A stretch of 64,000 nucleotides of DNA from Sternotherus odoratus (Eukaryota > Chordata > Testudines > Kinosternidae). Where the stretch lies: the NCBI GenBank assembly GCA_032164245.1, contig JAVMKO010000003.1, positions 66,658,390 through 66,722,389 on the forward strand, written 5' to 3'. Positions within the stretch are counted from its first letter, which is position 1, and each line of letters begins with the position of its first letter. Of this stretch, positions 22,625 to 35,379 are shown one piece after another. Below the pieces are notes generated by a model that worked only from the letters and a program-made list of their open reading frames with translations, made no database searches and was not told where the DNA came from. The translations under genes and the position numbers were made by a program.

Positions 22625-23712
22625 CAATAAGGGCTGGGTTCAATATCTGGGGGTTCCTCTAAACATTGCAAAACAGGATTGGTTTGAGCCGACACCCAGA
22701 CACCTGGGAAAACTGATCACCACCCTGGGTGCCTCTACTGGGAAATACTTCCTCACTTGCAAGCACTAAAGTTGTGTATAATGAGATAACTTTTATTAAG
22801 GAGAGAGGAACACCACATTAATTTTGGAAAACACAACAATAATTTGAAAGTATTCAAACAATAAGTAAGTTCTTTCCCCGTGGTATCTTGGGCCGTTGTC
22901 CCTTGCCTCAGTTCCCCACCTTGTAGGGAGAAAGTCCAGTGGACGAATGTCCCTTTCCTTCTGCTGCACCCCATTTACAGTTGGTTGTTCAAGGTCAGTG
23001 AACTCCCAGAATAAAAGAAGTGTGGTTGGGTGGGTAGTTGAGTGACCCTCTGTTCGCAGCTGCTGCCTCTGCTGTCTTTAGCTGTGAGGCTGAGGTTCCA
23101 CCACCTACCCGCTCCCATTAATGATTTCACTGGGTAATGGGAAACCGCACGGCTGCTGCCTCTTCTGTGTTGTCTTTTCACGCTACACTGACCCCACACC
23201 AGATCTAAGGCTCAGCTCCCAGATCAGCGCCTACAGCTCTAGTGATCACTGAGAAGTAACAAAGACTCTCAATTGAGTCAAATTAACTCTGTCTTTAAAA
23301 CTGATGGGTGAGGGTCAAATGTATCTAAGACCCTTTAAACAAAGTCTGCACCAACAGGTAGGAATACTTGTTCCCACCCGATCTGACTTTCACTTGGATT
23401 TGGCATCACAACCCCCTGCTTAATTAGTGAAGTTCAATTTAGGATGACCCTCCCAATTAGGGCATTTTAAGTACAGTTCTGCTGCCCTTTACTCATAAAA
23501 TAAGGAAACAACATTTCACTAAAACAGCTAAAATTGTTCATTTTGGCAAAGCGGCTACATCTGCTGGTCACCTAGGCAAAGTAGGTGTGTCTATGCAAAT
23601 ATGGTCTGCCCTTGAGGTCTTTCCCTATCATCAGTAGATGGTAGGGGAAAGTCCATTCAGGCTATTGGCTTACAACCCATCACTTTAGAATCACTCTGTC
23701 AGTATTGTGACA
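22625..23712 (-). repeat. Unclassified interspersed sequence, LTR-like candidate
   Basis: The sequence is unlike the surrounding intron in composition, has no exon, and ends near tattgtgaca, the inverse of a tgtcacaata start. Short size and the lack of internal genes would fit a solo LTR, but I found no target duplication. Confidence 0.3.
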
Positions 23713-24049
23713 TATCTTTGCAGTAATTAACTATAGTGTTAGTATTAAGTATGACCACTAGTTATAGTACAATGATGTAGTTTGAGGGTGAAGTATGCAG
23801 ATGGATCCGAGCAGCGATTGACTAAAGTTTTCATACTCTACTTTCACTGACAAATGAAGACATTACAGTTCCTTTCATATGTAATTCTTTTTTTTAATTA
23901 ACTCTTCTACTTTATTTTCAGATGAGCTGCTTGATTTCTCCCTATGGAAGTCTTAGTTTCCACCTGGAGGCTAAAGTCGTAGTTTGTGTACTAATCATTT
24001 GCAATAGACACTTATTCCTGCCACTTTCAGAAGGATTCAGTTCAGAGCT

Positions 24050-24073
24050 TTTTATTTATTTATTTATTTATTT
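24050..24073. repeat. (TTTA)n microsatellite
   Basis: Six TTTA-type units lie just left of a TIR element. Confidence 0.9.
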
Positions 24074-24105
24074 GAGTGCTACATAAGTGGCATGCCAAAT
24101 ACGTC

Positions 24106-24746
24106 TGCAGTAGATTCTGCTTATTAGCAGCTCCGCACTTGCCAGCAAAAAGTTGCTATTAAGTGTATGGCAGATGTGCGAGGCTGCAGCTGGGGAAGGA
24201 AACACTAGCCCCACAAATGTGCCTGTGGCCAGGGAGGGAGGCTGTAGCCCAGAAGCCAAGGCTTTCCACAAGGAGGGGAAGCAGTGAACAGGGCAGTAGC
24301 AGGGAGCAATACTGTGCAGTTCTGTTGGCCCCCAGAATCCCTCCTCCCTTTAGATAGCCCTGGCATCTGGGCTGCAAACCCACTCCTGGCTGCTGTCCTA
24401 CCCACAGCCTCCCCTCCCAGCCTGCAGCACCGGGACTCCAGCAGGGGCTCCCCCACGGGGCAGGGTTACAGGTACCCCAGTCCCTTATGTCCTCTGCGGT
24501 CCCCCAGCACAGGCAGGTTTGTGAGGGTGCAACCAGAGAAGGCACATGCCAGGATTTCCTTCACTGAACCCTACAAACCTTCCTGTGGCCTGGGCCTTTC
24601 TTCCAAAAATATTTTGCAATGGGTGGCATGCTGTTGCTGATATCCAAATCCTATTATCATTGAAGTTGATGGGACGGGTTCCCAGCGAAATGTCGTTGTT
24701 AACTGGAAGTTAATACGAGGATTGCTATTAAGCCGCATCCACTGCA
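24106..24746. mobile_element. TIR DNA element, non-autonomous
   Basis: The left end tgcagtagattctgcttattagca and the right end tgctattaagccgcatccactgca are inverted with few mismatches. The interior is GC-rich without transposase. Open frames on both strands inside it are chance. Confidence 0.72.
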
Positions 24747-24879
24747 CCAGTATAAAAGTTTGTCTTGCCAATTGCTTTTAAATTTAAAAAAAAATTAAAT
24801 TTTTAAAACAGGAGCTTTTTCCTTCAGTAGTGATCATGTTCTCTAATAAATTCACCAATTTAATGAATAAATAATAATT

Positions 24880-24912
24880 ATTTACGGATACAGACTAACA
24901 CGGCTGCTAATC
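24880..24912 (+). mobile_element. Tiny Penelope-like tail remnant
   Basis: It contains cggatacagactaacacggctgctaatct, the characteristic extreme 3' motif seen also at 48430-48450. It lies 33 bp before exon 12. Confidence 0.7.
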
Positions 24913-24944
24913 TTAAATTTAATGAATGTCGCTTTTTTTTAAAG

Positions 24945-25173
24945 CCCTACTTTGAAGAACATTTACTTGCTGGAGTTTCATCCTTCCCTGGGCCTGGCAT
25001 CTCTAATCCCGAAAGCTCTTGAGTACGTGTCTCAGGAGTTCTGTAGCATCTGTAGACCAAAAACACCCAGTGAGGCAACTAGTCTAGAAAAACAAGTACT
25101 TCAGCTAGCTGTGGATGAATGGCTGACCATGGGAAACCCTGAATCTTCATACAGCTCTCAAATTCAGAAAGAG
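24945..25173 (+). CDS. CCDC162-like gene, window exon 12
   Basis: The acceptor is gcttttttttaaag and the donor gtaggt. One base completes a Cys codon (TG+C) from exon 11, then 76 codons end in phase 0. The peptide runs PTLKNIYLLEFHPSLGLASL, then a region with two Cys (EFCSICRPKTPSEATSLEKQ), then an acidic helix. This is the longest exon in the window. A tiny PLE tail remnant lies about 40 bp upstream. Confidence 0.95.
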
Positions 25174-25549
25174 GTAGGTTCAATTTGTACTTTTTATGTA
25201 AGTGAGAATTGTTGTAACTTGTAAATTCAGTTGAGTGAGTGTTGTAAGGATGGAAGGATCTTGGTGCCATAATACATGTTCTTTGTTTAGTGGTTAATGT
25301 TTTAGTTTTACAATCTCTTAGTATTGGTTTAGTTATTTGACTGGAATTTATACATTGGTCAAAGTCCTTTTTGTCTGTTTCATATGCAAAAGATCCCAAC
25401 TTAAAGACACAGTGATAAGAAAAAAGAGCATCTTATTCTGATCTCTCACCAACAAAACATAATAAATCAAGGATAGTCAGTTGAAGTAAAAAAAAAAAGT
25501 TACACAAACATCAAACTGGTCTGAGATCAGAACTGGGCCCTATATTTAC

Positions 25550-25551
<2 letters not shown>

Positions 25552-25584
<33 letters not shown>
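25552..25584. repeat. (TG)n microsatellite
   Basis: A pure TG run of about 33 bp. Confidence 0.95.
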
Positions 25585-25586
<2 letters not shown>

Positions 25587-25857
25587 AGTTTAATAGTTAT
25601 TAATATTAAAAGGTTAGCTGTATGCATAAAATATTATTATAGGTGGAACTGGTATTACCACCTACTATTCAGATTGTCCAACACTTCCCCTTTATAAGAT
25701 CCTAGTTTCCGTTCCCTACAACTTCACCAAACTTTAATTATTTGGGGAGAAATTTCGCATGCTGGGTGTCAGCCTCAGGTTGAATGAATTTTTGGGTATT
25801 TTTTTAGCCAAATTTCCAAAAATGAGGCTAGAGGAAAATGCTTTGTTTTAATGCATG

Positions 25858-25861
<4 letters not shown>

Positions 25862-25887
<26 letters not shown>
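25862..25887. repeat. Poly-T run (26 bp)
   Basis: An uninterrupted T tract. Confidence 0.95.
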
Positions 25888-25894
<7 letters not shown>

Positions 25895-26584
25895 TGATTA
25901 CCTTTTCTTTTAAAAGCAACAATGCCCCCAAGCTTTGGAGCAGGGATTTGAAATTTGGCAGAAGAGTGGCCTTTGTGTCACAGCAGTGCCTATTGGTCAT
26001 TGCCGTGAAATATTATAGTTCACACCCACTCAGTCAAGGTTTCTTAAATTTTAGCAGTTTCTGGTTTCTGTCCGCACTGTGTATGCACCTTACTGGGGCC
26101 GTGCAGGACTGTCCCTGCAATTGAAGCTCTGGGCTGTGAGGGGTTGCCAGGTCTAGATCCAGTACCTGAAATGAGAGCAAGGAGACTGCTTCTCCTGTGC
26201 TCTCAATAATCCCACTCTGTTTAGCCCAGGCAACATGGAGGAGGAAGCTGCCTGAGTTGAATGCAGGGAGGGGTGGGGTAGGGGAAGTAGATTGGGAGAA
26301 GGAGCCAGTGCATGTGTGTGGAAATCGGAAATGGAGTCTGGCTGCGGAGGGAGAGGGAAACTGAGATGAAGCATCTGCGTGGGGGGAAACTGGAACTGAG
26401 AACCAGTGGGGTAGTGGTAAGAATTGACACTGGATGGACAAATATGACTGAGACTGGTTGTGTAGTAAGGGAGTCTGTTGTCTGCAGACCCCTATTTCTT
26501 TTGTTGAAAAAAGTGTGAGATGTGTGGTGAATGCAACAGGGAATTATAGGAAGAGAAAGGAGGATTTCGTTTTTAAGGCAGTTG

Positions 26585-26940
26585 AATGCCAACCTAGAGG
26601 ATTAGATTCTAACCCTGCCTGTGCCAGAGTTCCTATGTGATGCTTGGCAAATCACTTAAAGCATTATGGGGTGCAAAGTCACACCTAGGCTCTGATTTGC
26701 AGAAGTGCTGAGTACTCTCAGCTGCAAGTGAAGTTAGTGGGGCTTTGAACATATAAAGTGTTCTATAATGCTACAAACTCTGACAAATCAGGTCCTAGGT
26801 ATCTCAAATTAGGCACCATAAATTAGTGCATATGTTTTATCTTAAATTTTGTGCCTCAGTTCCCCATCTGTAAAACTGGGATAATACCATCCCATCAACT
26901 CACAGGGTCACTGTGAAAAGAAATTCAATAGTGTTTGTGA
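26585..26940 (+). mobile_element. MIR-like SINE, broken
   Basis: The first part shows gattctaaccctgcctgtgcc and tgcttggcaaatcactta. After about 150 bp of other sequence the core resumes as tgtgcctcagttccccatctgtaaaactgggataatacc. Probably one old copy split by an insertion, or two fragments. Confidence 0.65.
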
Positions 26941-27183
26941 CTCCTGTGGTAATGACTGCCATACAAAAGCCTGTGAAGAAATTATTTTTGTGTGCTTTTT
27001 TTTTAAAAAGTAATGGGGCCACACATTGAACAATGAGGATAAAATAAAAATATTGAATAGTTCATTAAATGACCACTGTCCATCCTGTACTTGAGTGAGG
27101 CAGGGATCCTGTGTGTGCGGGAGGGGTGGGTGGGTGGGTATAAGTCTGTGATCAGACAATAGAGAATAGAGATAATAAGGATA

Positions 27184-27895
27184 GAGAATAAGTCGGAGAA
27201 TATCTTATTGCCCTTATACAAATCCATGGTGCGCCCACATCTTGAATACTGCGTACAAATGTGGTCTCCTCATCTCAAAAAGGATATACTGGCACTAGAA
27301 AAGGTTCAGAGAAGGGCAACTAAAATGATTAGGGGTTTTGAACGGGTCCCATATGAAGAGAGATTAAAGAGGCTAGGACTTTTTAGCTTGGAAAAGAGGA
27401 GACTAAGGGGGGATATGATAGAGGTATATAAAATTATGAGTGGTGTGGAGGAAGTAAATAAGGAAAAGTTATTTACTTGTTCCCAAAATAGAAGAACTAG
27501 GGGCCACTCAATGAAATTGGCGTGCAGCAGGTTTAAAACAAATAAAAGGAAGTTCTTCTTCACACAGCGCACAGTCAACCTGTGGAACTCCTTACCTGAG
27601 GAAGCTGTGAAGGCTAGGACTATAACAGGGTTTAAAAGAGAGCTGGATAAATTCATGGAGGCTAAGTCCATAAATGGCTATTAGCCGGGATGGGTAATGA
27701 ATGGTGTCCCTAGCCTCTGTCTGTCAGAGGGGGGTGATGGATGGCAGGAGAGAGATCGCTCGATCATACCTGTTAGGTTCACTCACTCCGGGGCACCTGG
27801 CACTGGCCACTGTCGGTAGACAGGATGCTGGGCTAGATGGACCTTTGGTCTGACCCAGTATGGCCGTTCTTATGTTCTTATGTTATGTTCTTATC
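27184..27895 (+). mobile_element. CR1 LINE, 3' part with ORF2 C-terminus
   Basis: An open frame from 27208 to 27684 encodes the CR1 ORF2 C-terminal end, with the family hallmarks RPHLEYCVQMWSPHLKKD, KVQRRATKMIRGFE and FFTQRTVNLWNSLPEEAV. It is followed by the 3' UTR (gctgggctagatggacctttggtctgacccagtatggcc) and short ttatgttc repeats. The element is 5'-truncated, so the reverse transcriptase and endonuclease domains are missing. The intact frame suggests a fairly young insertion. Confidence 0.95.
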
Positions 27896-28010
27896 ATATA
27901 ATTAGAGGGACTGAATGAAAATTGTATGGTGAACTTTGATTCTTGCATTTCCTAATGTTGAAGTACTTAATTTTTGCAATTGTAATGTTCTTTTAACATA
28001 GGGTGTGTGT

Positions 28011-28042
28011 GGGTGGGTGGGTGGGTGGGTGGGTGGGTGGGT
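28011..28042. repeat. (GGGT)n microsatellite
   Basis: About eight GGGT units, which is a G-quadruplex-type sequence. Confidence 0.92.
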
Positions 28043-29214
28043 GTGCCTATGCATAATTCTAACCTTTATTAACTATTAAACAGAATTTTTAAAATCCAGT
28101 TTACTTTTCTTAATTTATGCCCTTTGATTATATTTTGATATTACATTAATCTTGCACAACTAAGTGACATTGTCCAATTATAATTTTGCGTATAGTCATT
28201 TTTGCATTGTGTCCCTCATGCATTAGCACAGTATTCTTGATTTTTGAGTTTCCAAATCTGGAGGGAGATGTTTACCTCAAAAAACCTCTTTTGTGTTGAT
28301 ATTTGAATAATAATGATGACAAAGACATTTCTGTTGATGGGGCCAGGTTTTGTACAATCCTTTGAACAAAGCCTGTATTTTGGATCTAAACTACTTATCA
28401 CCCTTAAGGGCCTGGTCTTGCTACCTTTGAAGTAAATGGAAAAACTCCCAACTGATTTCAGTGGGAAGAGGGTTAAATCCAGATGGCCTGGTTCTGATCT
28501 TACACAGGTGGTCAATGAGTGAGAGAAAACTCTTTTTAGGTCATTATAGTTATCCCAGAGTAAGTCTGAGGAGTATTGGGTCCAGGAATATAGCTATTCC
28601 TTTTAAAAAAACCACACATATATATAAATACATATTTACAAGGGATATCTGAGACTACAGTCAGCAGGGCAGAAGCAGCCAAAGCAGGGGCAGAAGGAGC
28701 CCAAGCAGGGACTGCTGTACTGGGGATAGAGGGGGTCAAATTCGGGCTGCTCCTCCCCCAACCCCAGCACCATTGGTCCCAGAACAGTGTAGGGGAGACC
28801 ACCCACTGTTTGGGCACTAGGCTCTATTTTTTTCTTTGGAGACAAGTGCAGAAAGGAGTGAGCCAGAGACTCCAACCTATAGGGGCAGAAGCAGCCAAGG
28901 CAGGGATCTTAGGTTGTTAGGACAGTCTGAGAATTTCCTACAGTTTTAATTGGACTTTCTCTGCTCTGTGCTAACTGACTGTTTGCTCCACACCTCCTGC
29001 TATTCCTCCCCTTTCTCCTCCTCCATAGTCTCTTCACCTCAACTTCATTCCACAACTGTCCCTCTTACCCTCTTCACCCTTCCCTTCTCTTCCCATTTAG
29101 GTTAGCCCCTCCTATGTAAACCCACTCCCCTCCACACACCAAACCAACAACAAAAAAGTCATGACACTAACATCCTGTTTGCCACCATCCCATTGTTCAC
29201 TCTGTATGTGTTAT

Positions 29215-29375
29215 ATCTCTTCTCCCACCAAGGGGCTGTCTTGTATGTTTTGTAAGCTCTTCAAGGCAGGGACCATCTACTATGCTTTTATGTAGTGCCT
29301 AGTCCAATAGGCCCCATTCCCGGAGTTGGCCCTTAGGTACTCCCATAACAAATGTGATTAATAATAATATCTCCC
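29215..29375 (+). mobile_element. Ancient LINE (L2/CR1-type) 3' end
   Basis: It holds ttgtaagctcttcaaggcagggaccatc, gtagtgcctagtccaataggcccc and a taataataat tail that ends about 20 bp before exon 13, so it contributes near its acceptor. Confidence 0.65.
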
Positions 29376-29395
29376 TTCCCTTCTTTTCCTTGCAG

Positions 29396-29598
29396 TTATT
29401 TGCAGACACACTGATGGCAGACCCACACCTTATGCGGGATATGGCTATGTTAGCACTAGAGTCAGGAACAGATGAAGAAAAGAAGCAAGGCAGAGAAAAA
29501 CAAGCCTTTATTCTGGACATCTTCTCCAGACTCCTGGAACTCATCACACTCCGCCATCGATTGATAGAGACAGCCCTGGAGAGTGCACAGTTGGCTAG
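29396..29598 (+). CDS. CCDC162-like gene, window exon 13
   Basis: A very strong acceptor (cccttcttttccttgcag) and donor gtaggc bound 67 codons plus two bases. The peptide LFADTLMADPHLMRDMAMLA is followed by a charged stretch (ESGTDEEKKQGREKQ) and a leucine-rich helix (FILDIFSRLLELITLRHRLI) consistent with coiled coil. Confidence 0.95.
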
Positions 29599-29949
29599 GT
29601 AGGCACAGAGCACGTGATGCCATCTGTTGTTCTCCTACTGATACATGGAAGAGTTGCCTACATAGCATTTACAAATGTTCGTGTTTTTAATAAACTGAGG
29701 TACAACTTAACTTTGATAAAAGACACATGAAATTTTTGCACTTAGATACTGCTGCCTTTGAAATCAGTGGCCAAACTCCCATTTAAAAGGTCGCAGGACT
29801 AGTCCCTTCATCTAGTGAAAATGGGGGTCTTTCTACCTTATTGGAGTAGGGTAACCAAGGGGAATTACATCGATTATTAACCATGTGGAGATAGATGCGG
29901 CCTCTTCTATGGCAATGGTTTTAAGGCCATGTGCCTCTTTTAAAAATAA

Positions 29950-31440
29950 AATGGCAAAATGCTAAAGAGATCCACACAGTTTAAGAAGCCCAATGTCTTA
30001 TAGTTTATTCATTTACTTCAACAAACAGCAGGCGAATATAGTCTTCTTTTGATCACACTTATCTGAAATAGAATTGGTTGGGATTTTTTTCCCCTGTGGA
30101 ATATTTTGACATTTTGTCAAAAAAAAACAAAAATGTATGTTTGTCAGTGGTTTAAAAAATGTGCAAAGGAGATGCTTTGCACAAATTATTTGTTTTATGA
30201 AAAAACCTTTTTCTTTTCTTTTTTACCTAAAGTTTTTTTGACAGAAAATTTTCCAAACAACCCTAATCTGGAATTTTCTCAGTTAAAAAAACAAGCACAA
30301 AAGACCAAGTAGTGTCTGTGAGACGGCAAGTATATAAATCTTTAAAATACCAGTAGTGAATTGTCCTTACTGTAGGAATAGAGGGAGGCTTTGTAAAAAG
30401 CTCTGAAAGGAAAATAAAGGATCAAGATGCATATGTAAATCACTTTAAACATATAATTTGCTTCAGATAAATTATGCTGTCTTGTAGATGGAACATCAAT
30501 ATAAATAGAAGTAGTTTATTCAACCTGATATTTTAAGGGGATAATTTTGTATCTTGCTTTGATGTGATGGAGATCACAGTTCATTAAGCCAACTGCCATG
30601 AAAAACTCGGGTTTGGATTGAAAATTCAAAAAGGCAAATAACCTTTTTCTCAGCTTTGCAGAGTAAGATGAAGTGACTGAAACTAACTTTGTTGATTCTC
30701 TAGTGTGTGCCCTGGCTTTAATGAAACTTTTTGGGACCTGCCAGAACTATCACCCATTACTTGTCTGCCTCTCCTATGGTGAAAACTGATTTATATTTAA
30801 AAAGCATATCTGTCTGCACTATTCCACATAGCTCATTGTCTTGTCTTTTTGCTTTGTTCCTTAGTAATGTCCACGTATAGTAAGTGTGTCAAGACAATCT
30901 AATTATAAGACATGTAATTGTAGGGGAATGTAGAGGCAGGATGGATTCCATCTCAATTTTGTTTCTCTTCTGTTTTCTTTATTGCCATATTAACCTTTGC
31001 CTCCCCCATTTCTGTCTTCCCCCCCACCTTTTCTGTTTTTCTTGGTATATCTTTCCTTCTTTGGCACTGTTTCCCCTTATAACACACTCACACACAAGTA
31101 AATATATCATTGCATGGATTGCTCACTTGACTATATGGTGACCTAAGGAGCAACTCATTCCACAAGTGGAGTCTGTAGCATAAACATACCAAACCCTTTT
31201 GGTTTTAGAGCACAGAGTCCTTTATCCTACACTTCCTACATATTGTTAATTGATATGTATGGTGCTTTTTAATATTCCCAAATGTGGCATTGTTCTTTTG
31301 TATGTGACAGCCTTTTCCGCCTTCCCTTTTCTTCCTTTTGTTTATTTCACTTTTTTCTATCTCCACAGAGCCAGAAAGTGTTAGTTACAGTTTTGAGGAC
31401 TGTGAATTAGGACTTCTGGGTCCTCTTTGTGACTTTGCCG
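29950..31440. other. Intron 13, AT-rich, nothing recognised
   Basis: No exon or clear element was seen. Confidence 0.35.
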
Positions 31441-31499
31441 CTTATTCACTAAGGTTATGTCTACACTACACTTAGCTGTGCCACTATAAGGTGTCTAAT

Positions 31500-31790
31500 A
31501 TAGAACATAGCCTAATAGCTTCTCTGAGACTTGGCTTACCTATTTCTGTTTTCATGGTAAAAATGCTTGTTCAGGGTCTGATCATCTTCTGTCTTGACTA
31601 CTGTAATTTCCTCTCTGTCACCCATACCTCTTCCCAAGCATTATCCTCCAGTTTTGCCAAAACATGGTTGACAAAATTATCTTCTTTACATGTCAGGCTG
31701 ACTTTTTCACACCCCAATTTCAATCTCTTCACAGGCGCTCCCTCGGACACTGCATAAAACATTAAACTTCTTGTCCTTACTTTATTTTTG
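31500..31790 (+). mobile_element. L2-like LINE reverse-transcriptase relic
   Basis: A degenerate frame reads VQGLIIFCLDYCNFLSVTHT, close to the L2/CR1-clade segment with a LDYCN core just downstream of the RT domain. It ends in a gtgctaaacaaataatga-type tail near 31845. Confidence 0.6.
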
Positions 31791-32460
31791 TGTACTGTAC
31801 CGTAATATGTCAATCACATGGTCAGTGCTAAACAAATAATGAATATCAGCAGCACAATGAGCAGTATTTGTTCTGGTATCAATGAAAACATGCCAGAGGC
31901 TAAGTAACATTAACATTTTAGGGGAAGTATCATACTGTAGCAGGTCAGTCTGCTAGCCTCTGGCTTAATGGTCAGTCAGTGTCTTCACAGTTCTTTTTGG
32001 TCTGCCTGTCCTGGAGGAAGCCCTGCCACATTGTATACAGCAGCACTCAGTCTCTCTTGTTTGTGCTATCTTCCCCCGTTAAGATTCTGTCATGACAGAG
32101 GGGTGGGTGAGATGGAGGGAGAAGGGCAGACTAGTCTTTCCTGCTTCCCCTCAGAGCAGCTTCCCTTCTTCCTAGCTCCTCTACCTCCTTTGCAGGTACT
32201 TTCCTGTCCAGCCCCTCCCCCCCTTTTAACTAGTCCCAGCCTGCAGAGACAGCAGGTGCTCCTGCTCTGCCAATCAGGGCCAGGTGGCCTCCCCAGCTCC
32301 AATTTACCTTCCCTCAGTGTAGCTGGGGTGACAGAGGGTTTGTTAAGCAGTTCTGTTGGCACCCTGTCACAGCCCCAAAGAGAAGATGGGGAGTATGGAT
32401 CACTGCTCCTTTTTTTGGAGTGGCCTTACTAAAGCTGCACTAGCTCTGCCTACGGCTCCT

Positions 32461-32748
32461 AGGGCTGGTCTTCACTACGGTGGGGGGAGAGGGGAGAATC
32501 GACGGCAGATACGCAACTTCAGCTACATGAATCATGTAGCTGAATTCGGCATATCTCCAGCAGACTTACCTGTTGTCCTCACGGCGGTGGCAGGCGGCGG
32601 CGCGCTCCCCCGTCGACTCCAGCTTGTGCCTCTTGGCGAGCTGGAGTTCTGGAGTCGACGGGGGCGCTGTGGGCGATCGATTTCTCGTGTCTTCACCAGA
32701 CGCAAGAAATCGATCGCTAACAGATCGATTGCGTGAAGACAAGCCCCT
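32461..32748. mobile_element. Palindrome-bearing MITE, copy 2
   Basis: Second copy of the 11787-12067 element in the same orientation: agggctggtcttcactac at left and gcgtgaagacaagcccct at right, with the shared interior cagatacgcaacttcagctac and the palindrome atcgatttctcgtgtcttcaccagacgcaagaaatcgat. Confidence 0.85.
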
Positions 32749-33015
32749 AGTGTAGTCTGTTAAGTCCTTCCCCCATCTCATTGAGCTACCGTTGCCCTTT
32801 TTAAACTGTCCCATCACCTGGAGTAGGGCCTCCCTGGCCCAGTACTGCTCGATGCCTTGCTTTGGTTTCGTGCAGGACCTGTAACCCCCATCGCACACAC
32901 TCAAAATACATCTAATAGATTTTGGATTTCTAGGTAGATATGTACAGCAGTACTGTACTAAACTTTTTTTTTAAAAGTGAAGCGACTGTACCAAATACTT
33001 CTATTTTTGTTTCAG

Positions 33016-33171
33016 GATGTACAAGGCATTTGCAGGGGAGATGGGTTTTGATGAGTTCCATTTATACTTGAGGCCAGTGCACTTTGAATTTGCATCTCAC
33101 AAGGAGAAAGCAGACCAGCCGCCACCAATATTCATTACAGCTCTCCTAGAAGATGACAGTAGTGTGGACAG
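33016..33171 (+). CDS. CCDC162-like gene, window exon 14
   Basis: The acceptor is ttctatttttgtttcag and the donor gtaaac. The first base completes an Arg codon (AG+G), followed by 51 codons and two bases (AG). The peptide contains MYKAFAGEMGFDEFHLYLRP and a Pro run (KADQPPPIFITALLEDD). There is no long open frame here, so the exon is recognised from splice sites and phase. Confidence 0.92.
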
Positions 33172-33940
33172 GTAAACCAGAACTTCACTGTGTTTCACAG
33201 GACAGGGTGTGATTAAATATCTTCCCAGACAGATGATAACCATGCATATCTCTTAGCCTGGTAAATAAAATAAATTATTTAAAAAATCCAGGATTTTGTG
33301 GTAGGATGGATGGTAGAAATTATCGTTGCTGAATCTGGTAAGAAAAATGGATTTTCCTATCAGTGATTCTCAATCATTAGCATGTATGTGCAGGCTTCCC
33401 CTCCCCATCTGAATGATAAATCACTGCTCATCTCCCAATCGGTTGTATATACTCTAATCCACACTGGAGACTTGGCTGCTACAAACATACAATTGCAAGC
33501 AGCTGAATCTTCATTCCTGGATAGAATGTGCATAATTGAATTGTGGGGAGTGGCAGGCACTGTCTGTTGTGGCTGATGTCATAGTCTGGTAGCTAGCACA
33601 GCATCCCTGAAGGTTAGGAACTAATATTGTAAATGATGCTTGATTAAACTGGACACGTAGATATTTCGCTTCATAACCCAACTCCTAGAGCCAAATGGGG
33701 AAGAATTAATAATTCTTTGCATTCAGCCACAAACTTCACAGAACACTTTATTTCTCTCTCAAGTCCTTCTGAAATATTTAGTAAACCCTAATCTTCCTTT
33801 CTATTTAAAGAAGGAATTCTTCATTTCTTTGTGTGATAGGGAAGGAGGCAGAAAATACAGAGCTCTTTAGCATTACCTTTCTTTCCTTCAATTTGGCTTC
33901 TTGATGCATTCTCTGTGTTACGGATTTTTTTTTCTTGCAG

Positions 33941-34034
33941 ATATATTCCATCTAATTTACTGTTAAGCATTCAAGAGATTGACAGTAATCAAATTGGAAA
34001 ATTTAATTTTCATACAAGAGATGGTGTTATTCAG
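33941..34034 (+). CDS. CCDC162-like gene, window exon 15
   Basis: The acceptor is ttttttttcttgcag and the donor gtgact. One base completes Arg (AG+A), then 31 codons end in phase 0. The peptide is YIPSNLLLSIQEIDSNQIGK and then FNFHTRDGVIQ. It is separated from exon 14 by 769 bp of AT-rich intron. Confidence 0.93.
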
Positions 34035-34381
34035 GTGACTAGATTATTTTATTTCCAAAGGAAACCAAAATTGAACACTGAACGTATTATTTAACAATTA
34101 TATGGCAGTAGCACTTAAAGGCCTCAGTTAGCTTTGGCTTCATTGTGTTAGGTGATATACATTTCTCTTACCAAGTTTTTATTATTTTGTGTGTTTCTAT
34201 ATGTAACCGTATAATCTTGTTCACTTTTCAGAACTGTCACTTGATAATATCAGTCAAACCCTCTGTAGAATAACTTCAGGCCAAATCTTAATGTCTTTAT
34301 TGAGACACAGTTCTCATTGAAGTCCATGGCAGTTTTGCCAAAGTGTAAGGACTGATGAATTAAAAATGAACTAATCAGGTC

Positions 34382-34404
34382 ATATATATATATATATATA
34401 TATA
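34382..34404. repeat. (TA)n microsatellite
   Basis: A pure TA run of 23 bp. Confidence 0.93.
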
Positions 34405-35005
34405 AAATGAAAGGGATTTTTTCAGAGGGAAAAGAAAGTGACTCAATTTGTACACTATTTCAAAGTAACAGATTCTTCACTGTTAATCTTTCTCTTTTTG
34501 CACCATTGCATTAAAACAATGGGTACTGTACAAAAAGTAGAAACAAAATTGCATGGTGCAGAGTGTCATGACACAGAACTCTTCCAGTCCTTCAAAACTT
34601 ACTACTTTCCACAATTTTCCCCATTCATGACCCACATTCTTTACCACTAATAATTATTATTATATAATTAAAAACCAATTGAAAAAAACAATATGAAAAT
34701 AATCAACATCCTAGTCTTACTATATATGAACCCCTCCTGTAGTCTGATGGCATCCTGTCTCATATCCAGTTATATAGATCCTCAATTTAAGTTCCTTGGG
34801 GAACACAAATTTATGAATGAAGCTGAGTGAAGTGGCGTCAGCATTTAGCCACGTTTAAATGAGTATATACCAATAGCAGAATGATTAATCACTTCTGGAG
34901 ATTAGTTAATTCAAGAAAAAATTAGCGTGATCTCTATAACCTTCCTTTATGTTACAGGGGAAATTGCTAACACTTTTGTGTTTTCACCATTAGCTCTTGT
35001 CCCAG

Positions 35006-35131
35006 TCTGGAGTGGAGAACATGGAGATCACCCTTGCCTGTCAAGTCACTCAAAAAAATGCTCTTATTGTTGCTGTTCAGCAAGCCTCATTTTGTCACAT
35101 GATCCAGCCTACTTGTACAATGGACATGAAG
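35006..35131 (+). CDS. CCDC162-like gene, window exon 16
   Basis: The acceptor is tagctcttgtcccag and the donor gtcagc. It has 42 codons, phase 0/0. The frame reads SGVENMEITLACQVTQKNAL, IVAVQQASFCHMIQPTCTMD and MK. A different frame is open over the same stretch but is not phase-compatible with neighbours, so this reading is preferred. Confidence 0.88.
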
Positions 35132-35379
35132 GTCAGCAGCATTTCATTTCTCTAACCCTATTGGGTAAGGTTTTGGGAGCTAACGTCTTGTGCAAGTGCT
35201 GATGGTGCTCAGTTAGATATTGATTTTGTTTTACTTTAACAATTAAAATACAAAATGACTCTAGCAATTCTTTGCAAGCATGTTACCAGAAATAAGATGG
35301 TTTCACATCAGTGATTCATTTAATGCATATCAGTTGATCCAGGTGACCATGTACCACTGAAATATACCATAGAAAAGAA

